Positions 25,361 through 32,960 of a DNA stretch of 64,000 nt are shown piece after piece. A model generated the notes under the pieces. It was given only the letters and a program-made list of their open reading frames with translations, did no database searches and was not told the DNA's origin. Within the stretch, counting starts at the first letter, position 1, and every line of letters begins with the position of its first letter. Source of the stretch: Janthinobacterium sp. (GTDB lineage: Bacteria; Pseudomonadota; Gammaproteobacteria; Burkholderiales; Burkholderiaceae_D); NCBI GenBank assembly GCA_003133225.1, contig PKWL01000119.1:124001-188000 (forward strand). The letters are read 5' to 3'. A program made the translations under genes and the position numbers.

Positions 25361-25557
25361 GGTTTTTGACCAAGCCCCAGAGTTAATCTGTGGAAAACGA
25401 AGGGCCAATCCCCTTGAAACCCGCCAGGGGCCCAGCTCGGCGTACTTATTTCAAGTAAAGACCTTCCGTCGACGGGAAAAAGAGCCACAAACCCAGGCGG
25501 GATGCGGCTCTTCATTGATTCTTCTACAGATTAACTCAAGGCTTGGTTTTTGACCAA
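25361..25557. repeat. MITE-like element: 12-bp inverted repeats inside 13-bp direct repeats
   Basis: GAGTTAATCTGT (25380-25391) and its exact complement (25526-25537) face each other across 134 bases. Outside them GGTTTTTGACCAA occurs in direct orientation at 25361-25373 and 25545-25557. The arrangement resembles a small non-autonomous mobile element or a structured intergenic repeat. It carries the ompA terminator in its interior. Confidence 0.5.
25476..25512 (-). terminator. Intrinsic terminator downstream of the ompA-family gene
   Basis: On the minus strand AAGAGCC pairs with GGCTCTT, with an inner CCC/GGG stem, and is followed by TTT. It lies 80 bases after the ompA stop. Confidence 0.7.
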
Positions 25558-25591
25558 ACGACTTTGAGCCCTGACAACGACGCGGGCAAAC

Positions 25592-26692
25592 TTACTGCGT
25601 GCGGGTACCGACCACTTCCACCGTGACGCGGCGGTTCTGGGCGCGCCCTGCAGCCGTCTTGTTGTCGGCGACCGGCTGTGTTTTGCCTTTGCCTTCCGTG
25701 TACACGCGCGACGCGTCGATGCCTTTGGAAACCAAATACATCTTGACCGCTTCAGCCCTGCGGATCGACAGTTTTTGATTATAAGCTGGCGTCCCGACCG
25801 AATCGGTATGACCGACCGCGATGATCACTTCCGTGTTCATGCCTTGCAACTTGCCTAACAAATCATCGAGGGCGGCCTTGCCTTCAGGCTTGACCACCGA
25901 TTTGTCGAAGTCGAACAAGGATTCCGCAGCGAACGTGACCTTTTCCGACACGGGCGCCGGTGCCGGTGGCGGCGTCTCGACGACGGGCGCGGGAACCGCG
26001 GCCGCCACTTCAGGCTCTGCCGCTGGCGCAGCGGGGGCCGGCGACTTTCTGCCAAACCGATAAGTCAGGCCGATCGAGGCAAGATCAATGTCGCCCCGGT
26101 TGCCGACGGCATCGTTAATCCGGTAACGCTCAAGCTCGGCGCGCACGCCGAGCGCTTCCGTGAAAGCGTACTGAAGCCCCAGGCCTATCTTCAAGTTGGT
26201 ATCGCGCTTGCTGGGGTTGGGATCGATCACAGTAACCTGTCCCGTTCCGCTGAAGGTGTCTTCGGAGCGCGCGTAGTTCACGCCAATCCGGGCTAGAGCG
26301 GAAAACTTTTCCGTGACGGGCAAGATGCCGACCGCATCCAAATTCACGCCGCGCAGCTTGATGTTGCCGTTCAGTGTACCGAGCGGCACCGTGTTCGCCG
26401 TAAACCCGAATTTGCCCAGGTCGAAATAACCGCCTTCAACGGCGAAATACTTGTTGAGCTGGTAGCCGCCAAAAATCTTGTAGCCGGTGTGGCGATCGTC
26501 ATCGTTGATCGAGCTCGTCGCAAAACCGGAGTCCAGCAAACCGCTGGTGATCCGCTCGTCATCGATTTTCGCCCGCGATTGGCCAACGTTGGCCCCGGCG
26601 TACCAGCCGAAATCGTCCGCCGCCGCGAATGGGCTGGCGATGGCGGCGAGTGCCGCCAAACCCAGCATTCCTGTTGCTCTTGCTAATTTCAT
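25592..26692 (-). CDS. OmpA-family outer membrane protein
   Basis: The 366-residue protein has a signal peptide (cleavage near residue 25, FAAADDFG) and an eight-stranded OmpA-like barrel (about 27-215; WYAGANVGQSRAKI, FGGYQLNKYFAVEGGYFDLG, GLTYRFGR). A Pro/Ala/Glu-rich hinge (220-255) leads to a C-terminal OmpA peptidoglycan-binding domain with VGHTDSVGTPAYNQKLSIRR and GKTQPVADNKTAAGRAQNRR. It links outer membrane and cell wall. A GGAGAAGAAA ribosome site precedes ATG 26692. It lies downstream of the ice-binding-like gene, a pairing that could mean surface display of that lipoprotein. Confidence 0.92.
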   Translation of the reverse strand: MKLARATGMLGLAALAAIASPFAAADDFGWYAGANVGQSRAKIDDERITSGLLDSGFATSSINDDDRHTGYKIFGGYQLNKYFAVEGGYFDLGKFGFTANTVPLGTLNGNIKLRGVNLDAVGILPVTEKFSALARIGVNYARSEDTFSGTGQVTVIDPNPSKRDTNLKIGLGLQYAFTEALGVRAELERYRINDAVGNRGDIDLASIGLTYRFGRKSPAPAAPAAEPEVAAAVPAPVVETPPPAPAPVSEKVTFAAESLFDFDKSVVKPEGKAALDDLLGKLQGMNTEVIIAVGHTDSVGTPAYNQKLSIRRAEAVKMYLVSKGIDASRVYTEGKGKTQPVADNKTAAGRAQNRRVTVEVVGTRTQ

Positions 26693-26832
26693 TTTCTTCT
26701 CCAGGAGGATTTATGATCTTCTGTGGTCGTTATTTAATTCATGTTTGTCTGCCACTTGGCGGCAAGCATCTGGTGCCGCCAAGTTCGGTGATGCAACTTA
26801 TCTTGCCTACGCACCGATTCCCTGCGGCCGTC

Positions 26833-28164
26833 TTACTGGCAAGTCGGCGGTGCGAACGCATTTCCCGGCACGGAAACGACATTGGAGTCAAATACAAACG
26901 CGCCCGCCGTAAATGCCCCTGCAAACAGCCGGCCGCACGAGGTGGCACCTGTATTCATCGTGATACTTGCGCCGGCCAGTATATTGCCCTGCCATTCTGA
27001 GGCCGTACCCAGCGTCGCTGACGTGCCGGCCTGCCAAAAGACGTTGGACGCCTTGGCGCCGTTGACCAGAAGAATGCGCGCGTGCGAGCCAACGCTGCCG
27101 GGAGCCGTGCCGACTGTACTTGATGACTGGAAGATGAAGGCGGCATTCGGGTCGCCTTTGGCATCTAACGTGAGGTCACCCGTAATCATAATCGACGTGA
27201 TGGATTGGTAGACGCCAGGAACGAAATAGTTGGTTCCTTGCACCATCGCGTTCCCGGTCGGCGCTCCGAGCGTCGTGCCAGCTGCGATCGGGGTCGCTCC
27301 CCCCAATGAACCTGCGGCGGGGGGCCCGGCCGGTGGCGTGATGCTCAGATACGCTGCCTGTAGATCGTTATGGATGGCCGTCGCGGTGGGTCCTCCACCT
27401 GTAAATAGGGAACTGATTACCTTTGAGCTTCCCGTGAGGGCTGGGGCATCGCCTCCGCAAAGTCCAAAACCTCCGGCAGCGTCAATTGTCACACCGTTGC
27501 AGGAAGTTCCAGGATCCACCAGCACCACGTTCCCGTTAATCGTCGTATTTGGGAGCGTAGGCGTGTTGGTTACCCCGGCGGTGGCAGCTATTCCGAAGCC
27601 GGCGGCTAGTCCAAGGTTGACGGGCACGGGAGCGGCAGCGGCGACAGCGGCGGTCTTGAAGTTCCATACATAGTTGCAACCGATGGTAACGCCAGCAGCG
27701 TTCGTGACCGCACCCTCGATGACGGCCGTGTAACTCGTGTTGGCTAGGAGAGCTGATGATGTATTTAAGGTCGCGACATTGGCGCTGTAGGTGACCGACG
27801 CTGGCACGAGGGCAACTCCGCCCGCTAGCGCCAGGGTAAAGGTGGCCGGGGTGATCGTTGCCGGATTCATCGCCTGATTGAACGTGGCAGTGATCGATTT
27901 GCCGCCACCAGCGACACCGGAGGTACTAGTTGTCGCCGACTGGTTCCCATCCGTGGGGTTCGACGTGGTTACCTGCGGACCTGCAGCAGTACACGCGCCT
28001 GGAGTGACGGCACCCGTTGGTGGGACGAAGGCGGCTGCGGTAACGCCCGCTCCAAAAATCGGATCTCGCCCTTGGCCACCGCCGCCGCATGCGGCGACGA
28101 GTGCAGAAATGAGCAGGGCTGAAAACCATATAAGCGGTTTTGCGTGGTGTTGCAGGCTTTTCAT
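26833..28164 (-). CDS. Ice-binding-like (DUF3494) lipoprotein with a bacterial Ig-like domain
   Basis: The 443-residue product has a lipobox (LVAAC, residues 22-26) followed by GGGG. Next comes an SbsA/Big_5-type Ig-like domain (about 75-170; SITATFNQAMNPATITPATF). Then comes a DUF3494 beta-solenoid of about 230 residues (AAGFGIAATAGVTNTPTLPN, TTINGNVVL, AFIFQSSST, NVFWQAGTSATLGTASEWQG, GRLFAGAFTAGAFVFDSN). DUF3494 includes ice-binding proteins of cold-adapted microbes, although many members have unknown ligands and act as surface adhesins. It is probably anchored in the outer membrane. Confidence 0.87.
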   Translation of the reverse strand: MKSLQHHAKPLIWFSALLISALVAACGGGGQGRDPIFGAGVTAAAFVPPTGAVTPGACTAAGPQVTTSNPTDGNQSATTSTSGVAGGGKSITATFNQAMNPATITPATFTLALAGGVALVPASVTYSANVATLNTSSALLANTSYTAVIEGAVTNAAGVTIGCNYVWNFKTAAVAAAAPVPVNLGLAAGFGIAATAGVTNTPTLPNTTINGNVVLVDPGTSCNGVTIDAAGGFGLCGGDAPALTGSSKVISSLFTGGGPTATAIHNDLQAAYLSITPPAGPPAAGSLGGATPIAAGTTLGAPTGNAMVQGTNYFVPGVYQSITSIMITGDLTLDAKGDPNAAFIFQSSSTVGTAPGSVGSHARILLVNGAKASNVFWQAGTSATLGTASEWQGNILAGASITMNTGATSCGRLFAGAFTAGAFVFDSNVVSVPGNAFAPPTCQ

Positions 28165-29005
28165 CTTTTATTCTCCGGTTTTCCTACCAATCGGTGCCGA
28201 AAAATTTCGGTCTGACCGCTGTTTCTGTTGCTTTTTTTAAGGCTTGGCATTACTTGTAAGCTATTGATCCACCCTACCCATCGCCCTAAAATAACGACGA
28301 TTCGATGTCAAAACGCGTAAAAGCAGCGGTTTGAAGTCGTTTAGCTTGTTTTAGGCGCAAAGATGCATCTATATTTACATCAAGATAATGTTTTTTATAA
28401 TCCTGCCGTCCGGCTTCGGTCCACACAGACCCATCCACAAAAAAATTAATTGATTATGTTCTTTTCGCTCGTATTTTGGCCCCGCGCGTCAATCGTGCGC
28501 AGCAAAAACTCGCAAATGGGATTATATACAACAGAATTTTAGTTTTGTAACATTTCGCGCGGGATAAACTTGATCGTTAAGCAACCAAAAATGCCAAGTC
28601 CCAACGTGTGCGGTAAAAGAAGGTCAAGTCAGGAGAGCTGGCCGCCGAGGTTCTGCACCGGGACAGCATGACGAAAATTTCCGACGAGATGCACGGAATA
28701 CACGAAATGGAGACTGTTGAGTTACGGCTTCATTGCTGGCGCTTAGCCATCGGACGGATTAGGCGGCCCGTACCGATTGCCACGATGTGCGTCGTTCTTC
28801 TCTGATGGTTTTTAGGCGCGCCCTGCCCTTACCCTCAGTGGCAGCCGAACTTAGCCGACAGGGCGTGAGGCGCCCTCGCCTGCAACCGACAGAGCTGCAA
28901 CGGGAGGAACCGCTGGCGGAGTGACCGCCAAAGTGCTAGCTCGCGTTTAAAATCAACTATTTTTGCATGTGACCCATTGGCCGAAATTAACTGCAAATGA
29001 CCTGG
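28165..29005. other. 840-base intergenic region
   Basis: The first 400 bases are AT-rich and likely hold the promoter of the ice-binding-like gene (TTTTTTATAATCC near 28387 is -10-like). A 45-codon frame from ATG 28668 (MTKISDEMHGIHEMETVELR...) is the only small open frame with some protein character; it has no ribosome site and I do not call it. Two short GC hairpins lie near 28858-28876 (AGGGCG/CGCCCT) and 28912-28928 (TGGCGG/CCGCCA), without T-tracts. Confidence 0.4.
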
Positions 29006-29941
29006 TTACTCACGTTTCTCGTGATCTTTTTCTTGTCCTGACCGTGGCGCCTGCTGCTCGCGCGGGCGCGCCCCTTGCTGTGGCGCCTGCTGCTCACGCG
29101 GACGCCCCCCTTGCTGTGGCTGGTGTGTCTGATCTGGTGCCGGCGCACCTTCCTGCCGACGAGGGCCTTGGGTTGGTGCTGGCCTCTGGATGTATTCTCG
29201 TCCCGTGGTCGGCGGCTGTGGTCGTGGGACGGTTGGACTGCCTTGCCGGACCTGCAACGGTGGGTTTGAACGCTGCATTTCCGGCTGCTTGAAACTTCTC
29301 TCCTGCGGTGTTTCCTGTTGTGTCCGCTGAGAAGGCGCAGGCGCATTTTGCGCTGCCCGCCCCTGATACTGCTGCCGTACTACGGCGTCACGCGGTTGGT
29401 AGCGGTAATTCTGGCTGCGAAGTGTCTGCTGCTGCTCCGCCCGGGGATACCGATTACCTGAATACTGTCGCTGGTAGAGAGGCAGCGGGGCAGGCGCTGG
29501 AACAGAACGGCGGTTCCAGCTGTCCCATCCACGTCGATGCTGCTCCCATTCATTACCCCAGTGCTCGCCCCAGCGTGGCGGCGCATCTGAAACCCAGCCA
29601 CGAAAGTATGAAGGAGGGTCCCGGTAGTAGCGCACGGGGATTCGCAGGACAAAAAGCGGCACAGACTCCGGCGCGACAAGCCCCCAAGGCCCGTTGTACC
29701 AGGAACTGGCGTACCAGTTATCTCTCTGGTAGGCCCAGTACATGCCATCGTAAAAGAAAAAGTTCGATTGCAATTGGGGAGCGTAGTAGACCGGGTAGCC
29801 TGGGATTTGAACGAGTTCCGGGAACATTGGCAAGTTGATCCCGATGTTCACGTCGGGAAGCCCAATACCAATGTTCACTTGGGCAATCGCTGAATTCACG
29901 GACCAGAACAGCATCCACAGCACAATGAGTAGGTTGCGCAT
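29006..29941 (-). CDS. Secreted Tyr/Trp-rich protein with a long Gln/Pro/Arg-rich tail
   Basis: The 311-residue protein has a signal peptide (cleavage after NSAIAQ, residue 21). A compact aromatic domain (about 25-115) follows, with SNFFFYDGMYWAYQRDNWY and SSWYNGPWGLVAPESVPLFV. From about 150 on it is low-complexity Gln/Pro/Arg/Ser, ending in imperfect repeats of PREQQAPQQGAR. The aromatic domain recurs in unnamed exported proteins of betaproteobacteria; no function is known to me. It is monocistronic, with no neighbour closer than 800 bases on its strand. Confidence 0.7.
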   Translation of the reverse strand: MRNLLIVLWMLFWSVNSAIAQVNIGIGLPDVNIGINLPMFPELVQIPGYPVYYAPQLQSNFFFYDGMYWAYQRDNWYASSWYNGPWGLVAPESVPLFVLRIPVRYYRDPPSYFRGWVSDAPPRWGEHWGNEWEQHRRGWDSWNRRSVPAPAPLPLYQRQYSGNRYPRAEQQQTLRSQNYRYQPRDAVVRQQYQGRAAQNAPAPSQRTQQETPQERSFKQPEMQRSNPPLQVRQGSPTVPRPQPPTTGREYIQRPAPTQGPRRQEGAPAPDQTHQPQQGGRPREQQAPQQGARPREQQAPRSGQEKDHEKRE

Positions 29942-30104
29942 TTCTGTCCCTCCAGTTCGCTCACCAGGGCCGGAGTGTTGTCAACGGCAGTGACGCCGAG
30001 CCCAATTCTTTACCAACTATTACCCTAAATTTCGTCCACGTATCTGGTTTTTATCAATCATCAGGCAATCGGATACGGCGACTTGGTTAAGAACGTTTAC
30101 ATGT
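29942..30104. other. Intergenic region upstream of the secreted protein gene
   Basis: It carries the ribosome site of the minus-strand gene (GGAGGGACAG before the ATG) and presumably its promoter. Nothing else is recognised. Confidence 0.3.
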
Positions 30105-30345
30105 GACCAGGCCGCTGCGCTGGAGGAAGCATGCCAAGCCGGAGGGCGTCTAGCCCTTTTGGCGGCACTGCGGCATGTGGCCGAGGCCCAAGGTATGTTT
30201 GCTGTCGCTAAGCGTGCCGGTATTTCTCGTGAAAGCTGGTAGCTGCACTATCGCCCAGCGGCAACCCAACCATCAAGAGCCAGCTGGCGTGACTTGGTGC
30301 AGCGGGCTTGAAAATGCATGTGCATCGGGCTATTGCCGCCTGACC
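30105..30345 (+). pseudogene. Decayed HigA/COG3636-type antitoxin gene
   Basis: The plus strand encodes DQAAALEEACQAGGRLALLA, ALRHVAEAQGMFAVAKRAGI and SRESW, then a stop. In the next frame it continues as ALSPSGNPTIKSQLA, a second stop, then LGAAGLKMHVHRAIAA. Joined, this is the classic COG3636 DNA-binding antitoxin pattern (GM..VAK.AG.SRESLYKALS..GNP...L..VL.ALG). At least one frameshift and two stops make it a pseudogene. No partner toxin gene is visible upstream. Confidence 0.7.
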
Positions 30346-30590
30346 AGTTCACAGCGCCAGGCTATCGGCCAAGAGAAAAGCGGATTCCTTCACCACCAGC
30401 CTGGCGCCCTCATTTATTAGGGCTTGTAGGAGCAAGCCCATATGAGTGAAAACCAAAATGGAATCATCGATATTCGTGGTGGAATGCTTTAGTGTCGCCA
30501 GAGCGGTTGGCCGGTACCATCGCCAACCTGCTTGCGTTGCCACGCGGTCTCCCAACTGTTGGCCAAAGGACGGCCCCCCCGAGACCCGAT

Positions 30591-30606
30591 CTGCGAATAT
30601 TCGCAG
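30591..30606. promoter_or_regulatory. 16-bp perfect palindrome upstream of hipBA
   Basis: CTGCGAATATTCGCAG is fully self-complementary and lies about 130 bases before hipB. A half-site GCGAAT recurs at 30615 and its complement ATTCGC near 30675. It is a candidate HipB operator. Confidence 0.5.
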
Positions 30607-30619
30607 CCCTGGGGGCGAA

Positions 30620-30657
30620 TATATAGAATTAAGAATTTTTTCTATTTATTCTATATA
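30620..30657. promoter_or_regulatory. Inverted repeat in the AT-rich hipBA promoter
   Basis: TATATAGAAT (30620-30629) and ATTCTATATA (30648-30657) are perfect 10-bp arms separated by 18 bases. They sit in a very AT-rich stretch that must contain the promoter. Confidence 0.5.
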
Positions 30658-30733
30658 ACTTATAATTTGACATTATTCGCAATTAAGAATAAAATTAATT
30701 TATAACATATGAGTTATATGCTGAAGGAGTTCC

Positions 30734-31006
30734 ATGGAAATGCCGATACGAACCACCGGGGAGCTAGGCCCGTTACTAAAGCGCCTGCGCAAGGCCAAAA
30801 AATGGTCTCAGACGGACCTCGGCCGCCGCATTGGACTGTCCCAGGAACGCATCTCCGCTATCGAAAATCATCCAGAAAAAGTGACGATGGATAACTTGTT
30901 CACCCTCCTGATGGCACTGGACGTTCATTTCAACGTCGTCGAGAAAGAACCGGATGCATCAGAAACGCCACCTTTGGGGGGCGCTCATAAAAAAGAGGAT
31001 TGGTGA
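30734..31006 (+). CDS. hipB: HipB-type antitoxin/repressor
   Basis: This 90-residue XRE-type helix-turn-helix protein (LKRLRKAKKWSQTDLGRRIG, LSQERISAIENHPEKVTMD) is translated from ATG 30734 behind a good AAGGAG site. It matches HipB, which binds operator palindromes as a dimer and sequesters the HipA kinase. The stop overlaps the hipA start by one base (TGATG). The AT-rich upstream region contains two sets of inverted repeats suited to autoregulation. Confidence 0.88.
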   Translation: MEMPIRTTGELGPLLKRLRKAKKWSQTDLGRRIGLSQERISAIENHPEKVTMDNLFTLLMALDVHFNVVEKEPDASETPPLGGAHKKEDW

Positions 31007-32334
31007 TGGCTGGACGTCCCTCGAAAACCCGCGTTCTCGACGCTTGGATGAATGGAGAACTCGTCGGTGTCTGGACCCTTCGCGGGCGAGGCCATAGTTT
31101 CCGTTATGCCGACAGCTGGCTCACCAGTGCCAACGGCCGCCCCCTTTCGCTGTCATTGCCCTTGACCCAGGGTACTGCCCCTTTTACCGATGAGCGCGTC
31201 GAAAACTACTTCGATAATCTATTGCCAGACAGCCTAGACATTCGAAAGCGCTTAGCAATGCGTTTTGGCGCCGGGTCCACCAGAGCATTCGACCTCATCG
31301 AGAAGATTGGCCGAGACTGTGTTGGCGCGGTTCAACTGATGCCGAGTGGTTCGGTGCTGCGCGGCGTACGCGAAATTAGCGCAAAGCCCCTCTCCGAGGG
31401 CGACATTGAGCAGTTGCTCGACGACACTGTAGCGGCACAAGGCCCCGGTAGCCCCGACGAAGAAGACGGCCTTCGCATATCTTTGGCAGGAGCGCAGGAA
31501 AAAACGGCTCTTTTGCTGCATGAGGGAAAATGGTGCCTGCCACGCGGAGCCACGCCAACAACACACATTTTAAAATTGCCGTTAGGACAGGTGGGACGGT
31601 CGCGCGCCGATTTTTCGACATCGGTGGAAAACGAATGGCTCTGTTCGCGGCTGGCAAACGCCTTTGGCCTACGGGCGGCGCCGTGTCATATCGAACGGTT
31701 TGGCCGGCATAAAGTGCTGGTAGTGGAACGATTCGACAGAGCCCTGCTGGGTACTTGGTGGGCACGCTTGCCACAGGAAGATTTCTGCCAAGTGCTTGGC
31801 TTCCCGCCAGGCCTGAAATACGAAAATCAAGGCGGCCCCGGCATGGGCGCGATTCTTGATAAACTCCGGGGCAGCTCTCGAGCAACGAGCGACCGGGAGC
31901 ATTTCCTTGCGAGCCAGTTGTTATTCTGGATGTTGGCGGCACCTGATGGGCATGCCAAGAATTTCAGCATATTCATCGAACGCCAAGGAGCGTACCGCCT
32001 GACCCCTCTCTATGACGTCTTGTCGGCGTGGCCGGCGATCGGCGACGGACCAAACACTTTTCAGTGGAAAAAAGTGACCATGGCCATGGCGGTAAGAGCA
32101 GGTAACGTCCACTACAAAATGAGCGAGATTTTGCGACAGCATTGGAATGCTACGGCCAAAGCGAATGCAATCGGCACCGATTTCGAACCAACGATTGACC
32201 GATTCATCACTCTCGCGCCCAGAGCGGTAGCTGAAGTTCAGGCGCAGCTGCCAAAAGACTTTCCCGTACAGGTGAGTGACACGATTTTTGAGGGAGTGCT
32301 GAAGCAGGCGGATGCGCTTCGCCGTCAAGCGTAG
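31006..32334 (+). CDS. hipA: HipA-type serine/threonine kinase toxin
   Basis: The 442-residue protein is a full-length HipA-family kinase. E. coli HipA phosphorylates glutamyl-tRNA synthetase and induces dormancy; relatives may use other targets. The N-terminal subdomain is followed by the Gly-rich loop ISLAGAQEKTALLL (Ser equivalent to autophosphorylated Ser150) near residue 155, the catalytic DGHAKNFSIF near 313 and the metal-binding PLYDVLSAW near 336. All key motifs are intact. ATG 31006 is chosen over TTG 31000 because it overlaps the hipB stop and has AGAGG upstream. Confidence 0.9.
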   Translation: MAGRPSKTRVLDAWMNGELVGVWTLRGRGHSFRYADSWLTSANGRPLSLSLPLTQGTAPFTDERVENYFDNLLPDSLDIRKRLAMRFGAGSTRAFDLIEKIGRDCVGAVQLMPSGSVLRGVREISAKPLSEGDIEQLLDDTVAAQGPGSPDEEDGLRISLAGAQEKTALLLHEGKWCLPRGATPTTHILKLPLGQVGRSRADFSTSVENEWLCSRLANAFGLRAAPCHIERFGRHKVLVVERFDRALLGTWWARLPQEDFCQVLGFPPGLKYENQGGPGMGAILDKLRGSSRATSDREHFLASQLLFWMLAAPDGHAKNFSIFIERQGAYRLTPLYDVLSAWPAIGDGPNTFQWKKVTMAMAVRAGNVHYKMSEILRQHWNATAKANAIGTDFEPTIDRFITLAPRAVAEVQAQLPKDFPVQVSDTIFEGVLKQADALRRQA

Positions 32335-32356
32335 GCGCGCGGACGGCCCGGCAAGA

Positions 32357-32386
32357 TAGTATTACGCCGGTTAGTATTACGCCGGT
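32357..32386. repeat. 15-bp tandem repeat, two copies
   Basis: TAGTATTACGCCGGT is repeated exactly at 32357-32371 and 32372-32386, just downstream of hipA. No function is evident. Confidence 0.85.
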
Positions 32387-32501
32387 CGATGTTTGAAATT
32401 TAGTTTGGCTTTTTCGCCAGTGTTTTTGAGGGCTGCAATATTTTAGGCCGGATATTTCGGGACGGACTTTCTGGAAATAGCCTTAAAACATCCGAATCAA
32501 T

Positions 32502-32831
32502 GTGTCGGTCCGTCCGCCACTTAAGCAGCGGTTCCTGGACTGGTTTGACGCGCTGCCGGAAGTTACCCGGAACCGGCCCTTTTCGATGACTGAATTCGAG
32601 AAGGCACTTGGCACGCAGGGGAAATACATCAGCCCGGTATTGCTAGGGCTGGGCTGGCGGCGCAAGCGCCGCTGGAATTCACAGGGCCAATATCACCGGT
32701 ACTGGTGGAGCCCCGCCCGGAAAGCTGAACCATGGCATTTGCGCAAATGCCATGACGCTTCTGGGATACCCTTAAGCGACTACGATTTAGAGGGGAAACA
32801 ATTTTTTACTGGACGAAGTGGCGGCGCGTGA
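32502..32831 (+). CDS. Small basic protein of unknown function
   Basis: The 109-residue frame starts at ATG 32502 without a clear ribosome site. Its first 75 residues are strongly protein-like (LKQRFLDWFDALPEVTRNRP, FSMTEFEKALGTQGKYISPV, LLGLGWRRKRRW), suggesting a winged-helix or similar DNA-binding fold. The C-terminal part is encoded across a perfect 24-bp palindrome and may be non-native. I do not recognise the family. It lies between hipBA and the chemoreceptor gene in accessory DNA. Confidence 0.5.
   Translation: MSVRPPLKQRFLDWFDALPEVTRNRPFSMTEFEKALGTQGKYISPVLLGLGWRRKRRWNSQGQYHRYWWSPARKAEPWHLRKCHDASGIPLSDYDLEGKQFFTGRSGGA
32731..32754. repeat. Perfect 24-bp palindrome
   Basis: CATGGCATTTGC is followed immediately by its exact complement. 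There is no spacer and no T-tract. Confidence 0.9.
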
Positions 32832-32960
32832 AACTGGCGTGGCCTGGTAGCCAGCTTTTTGCATTCACACTCGCATCCCGGCTGCCGGGAAAGCCAATGG
32901 ATTAAGGCACGAACCATGCCCAGTTATTCCAGGCATGGTGCATGCTCGCTCCCGCCAAGT

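Noticed and set aside
28668..28805. 45-codon frame MTKISDEMHGIHEMETVELR...
   Set aside because: No ribosome site, no neighbours and no recognisable similarity; too short to support.
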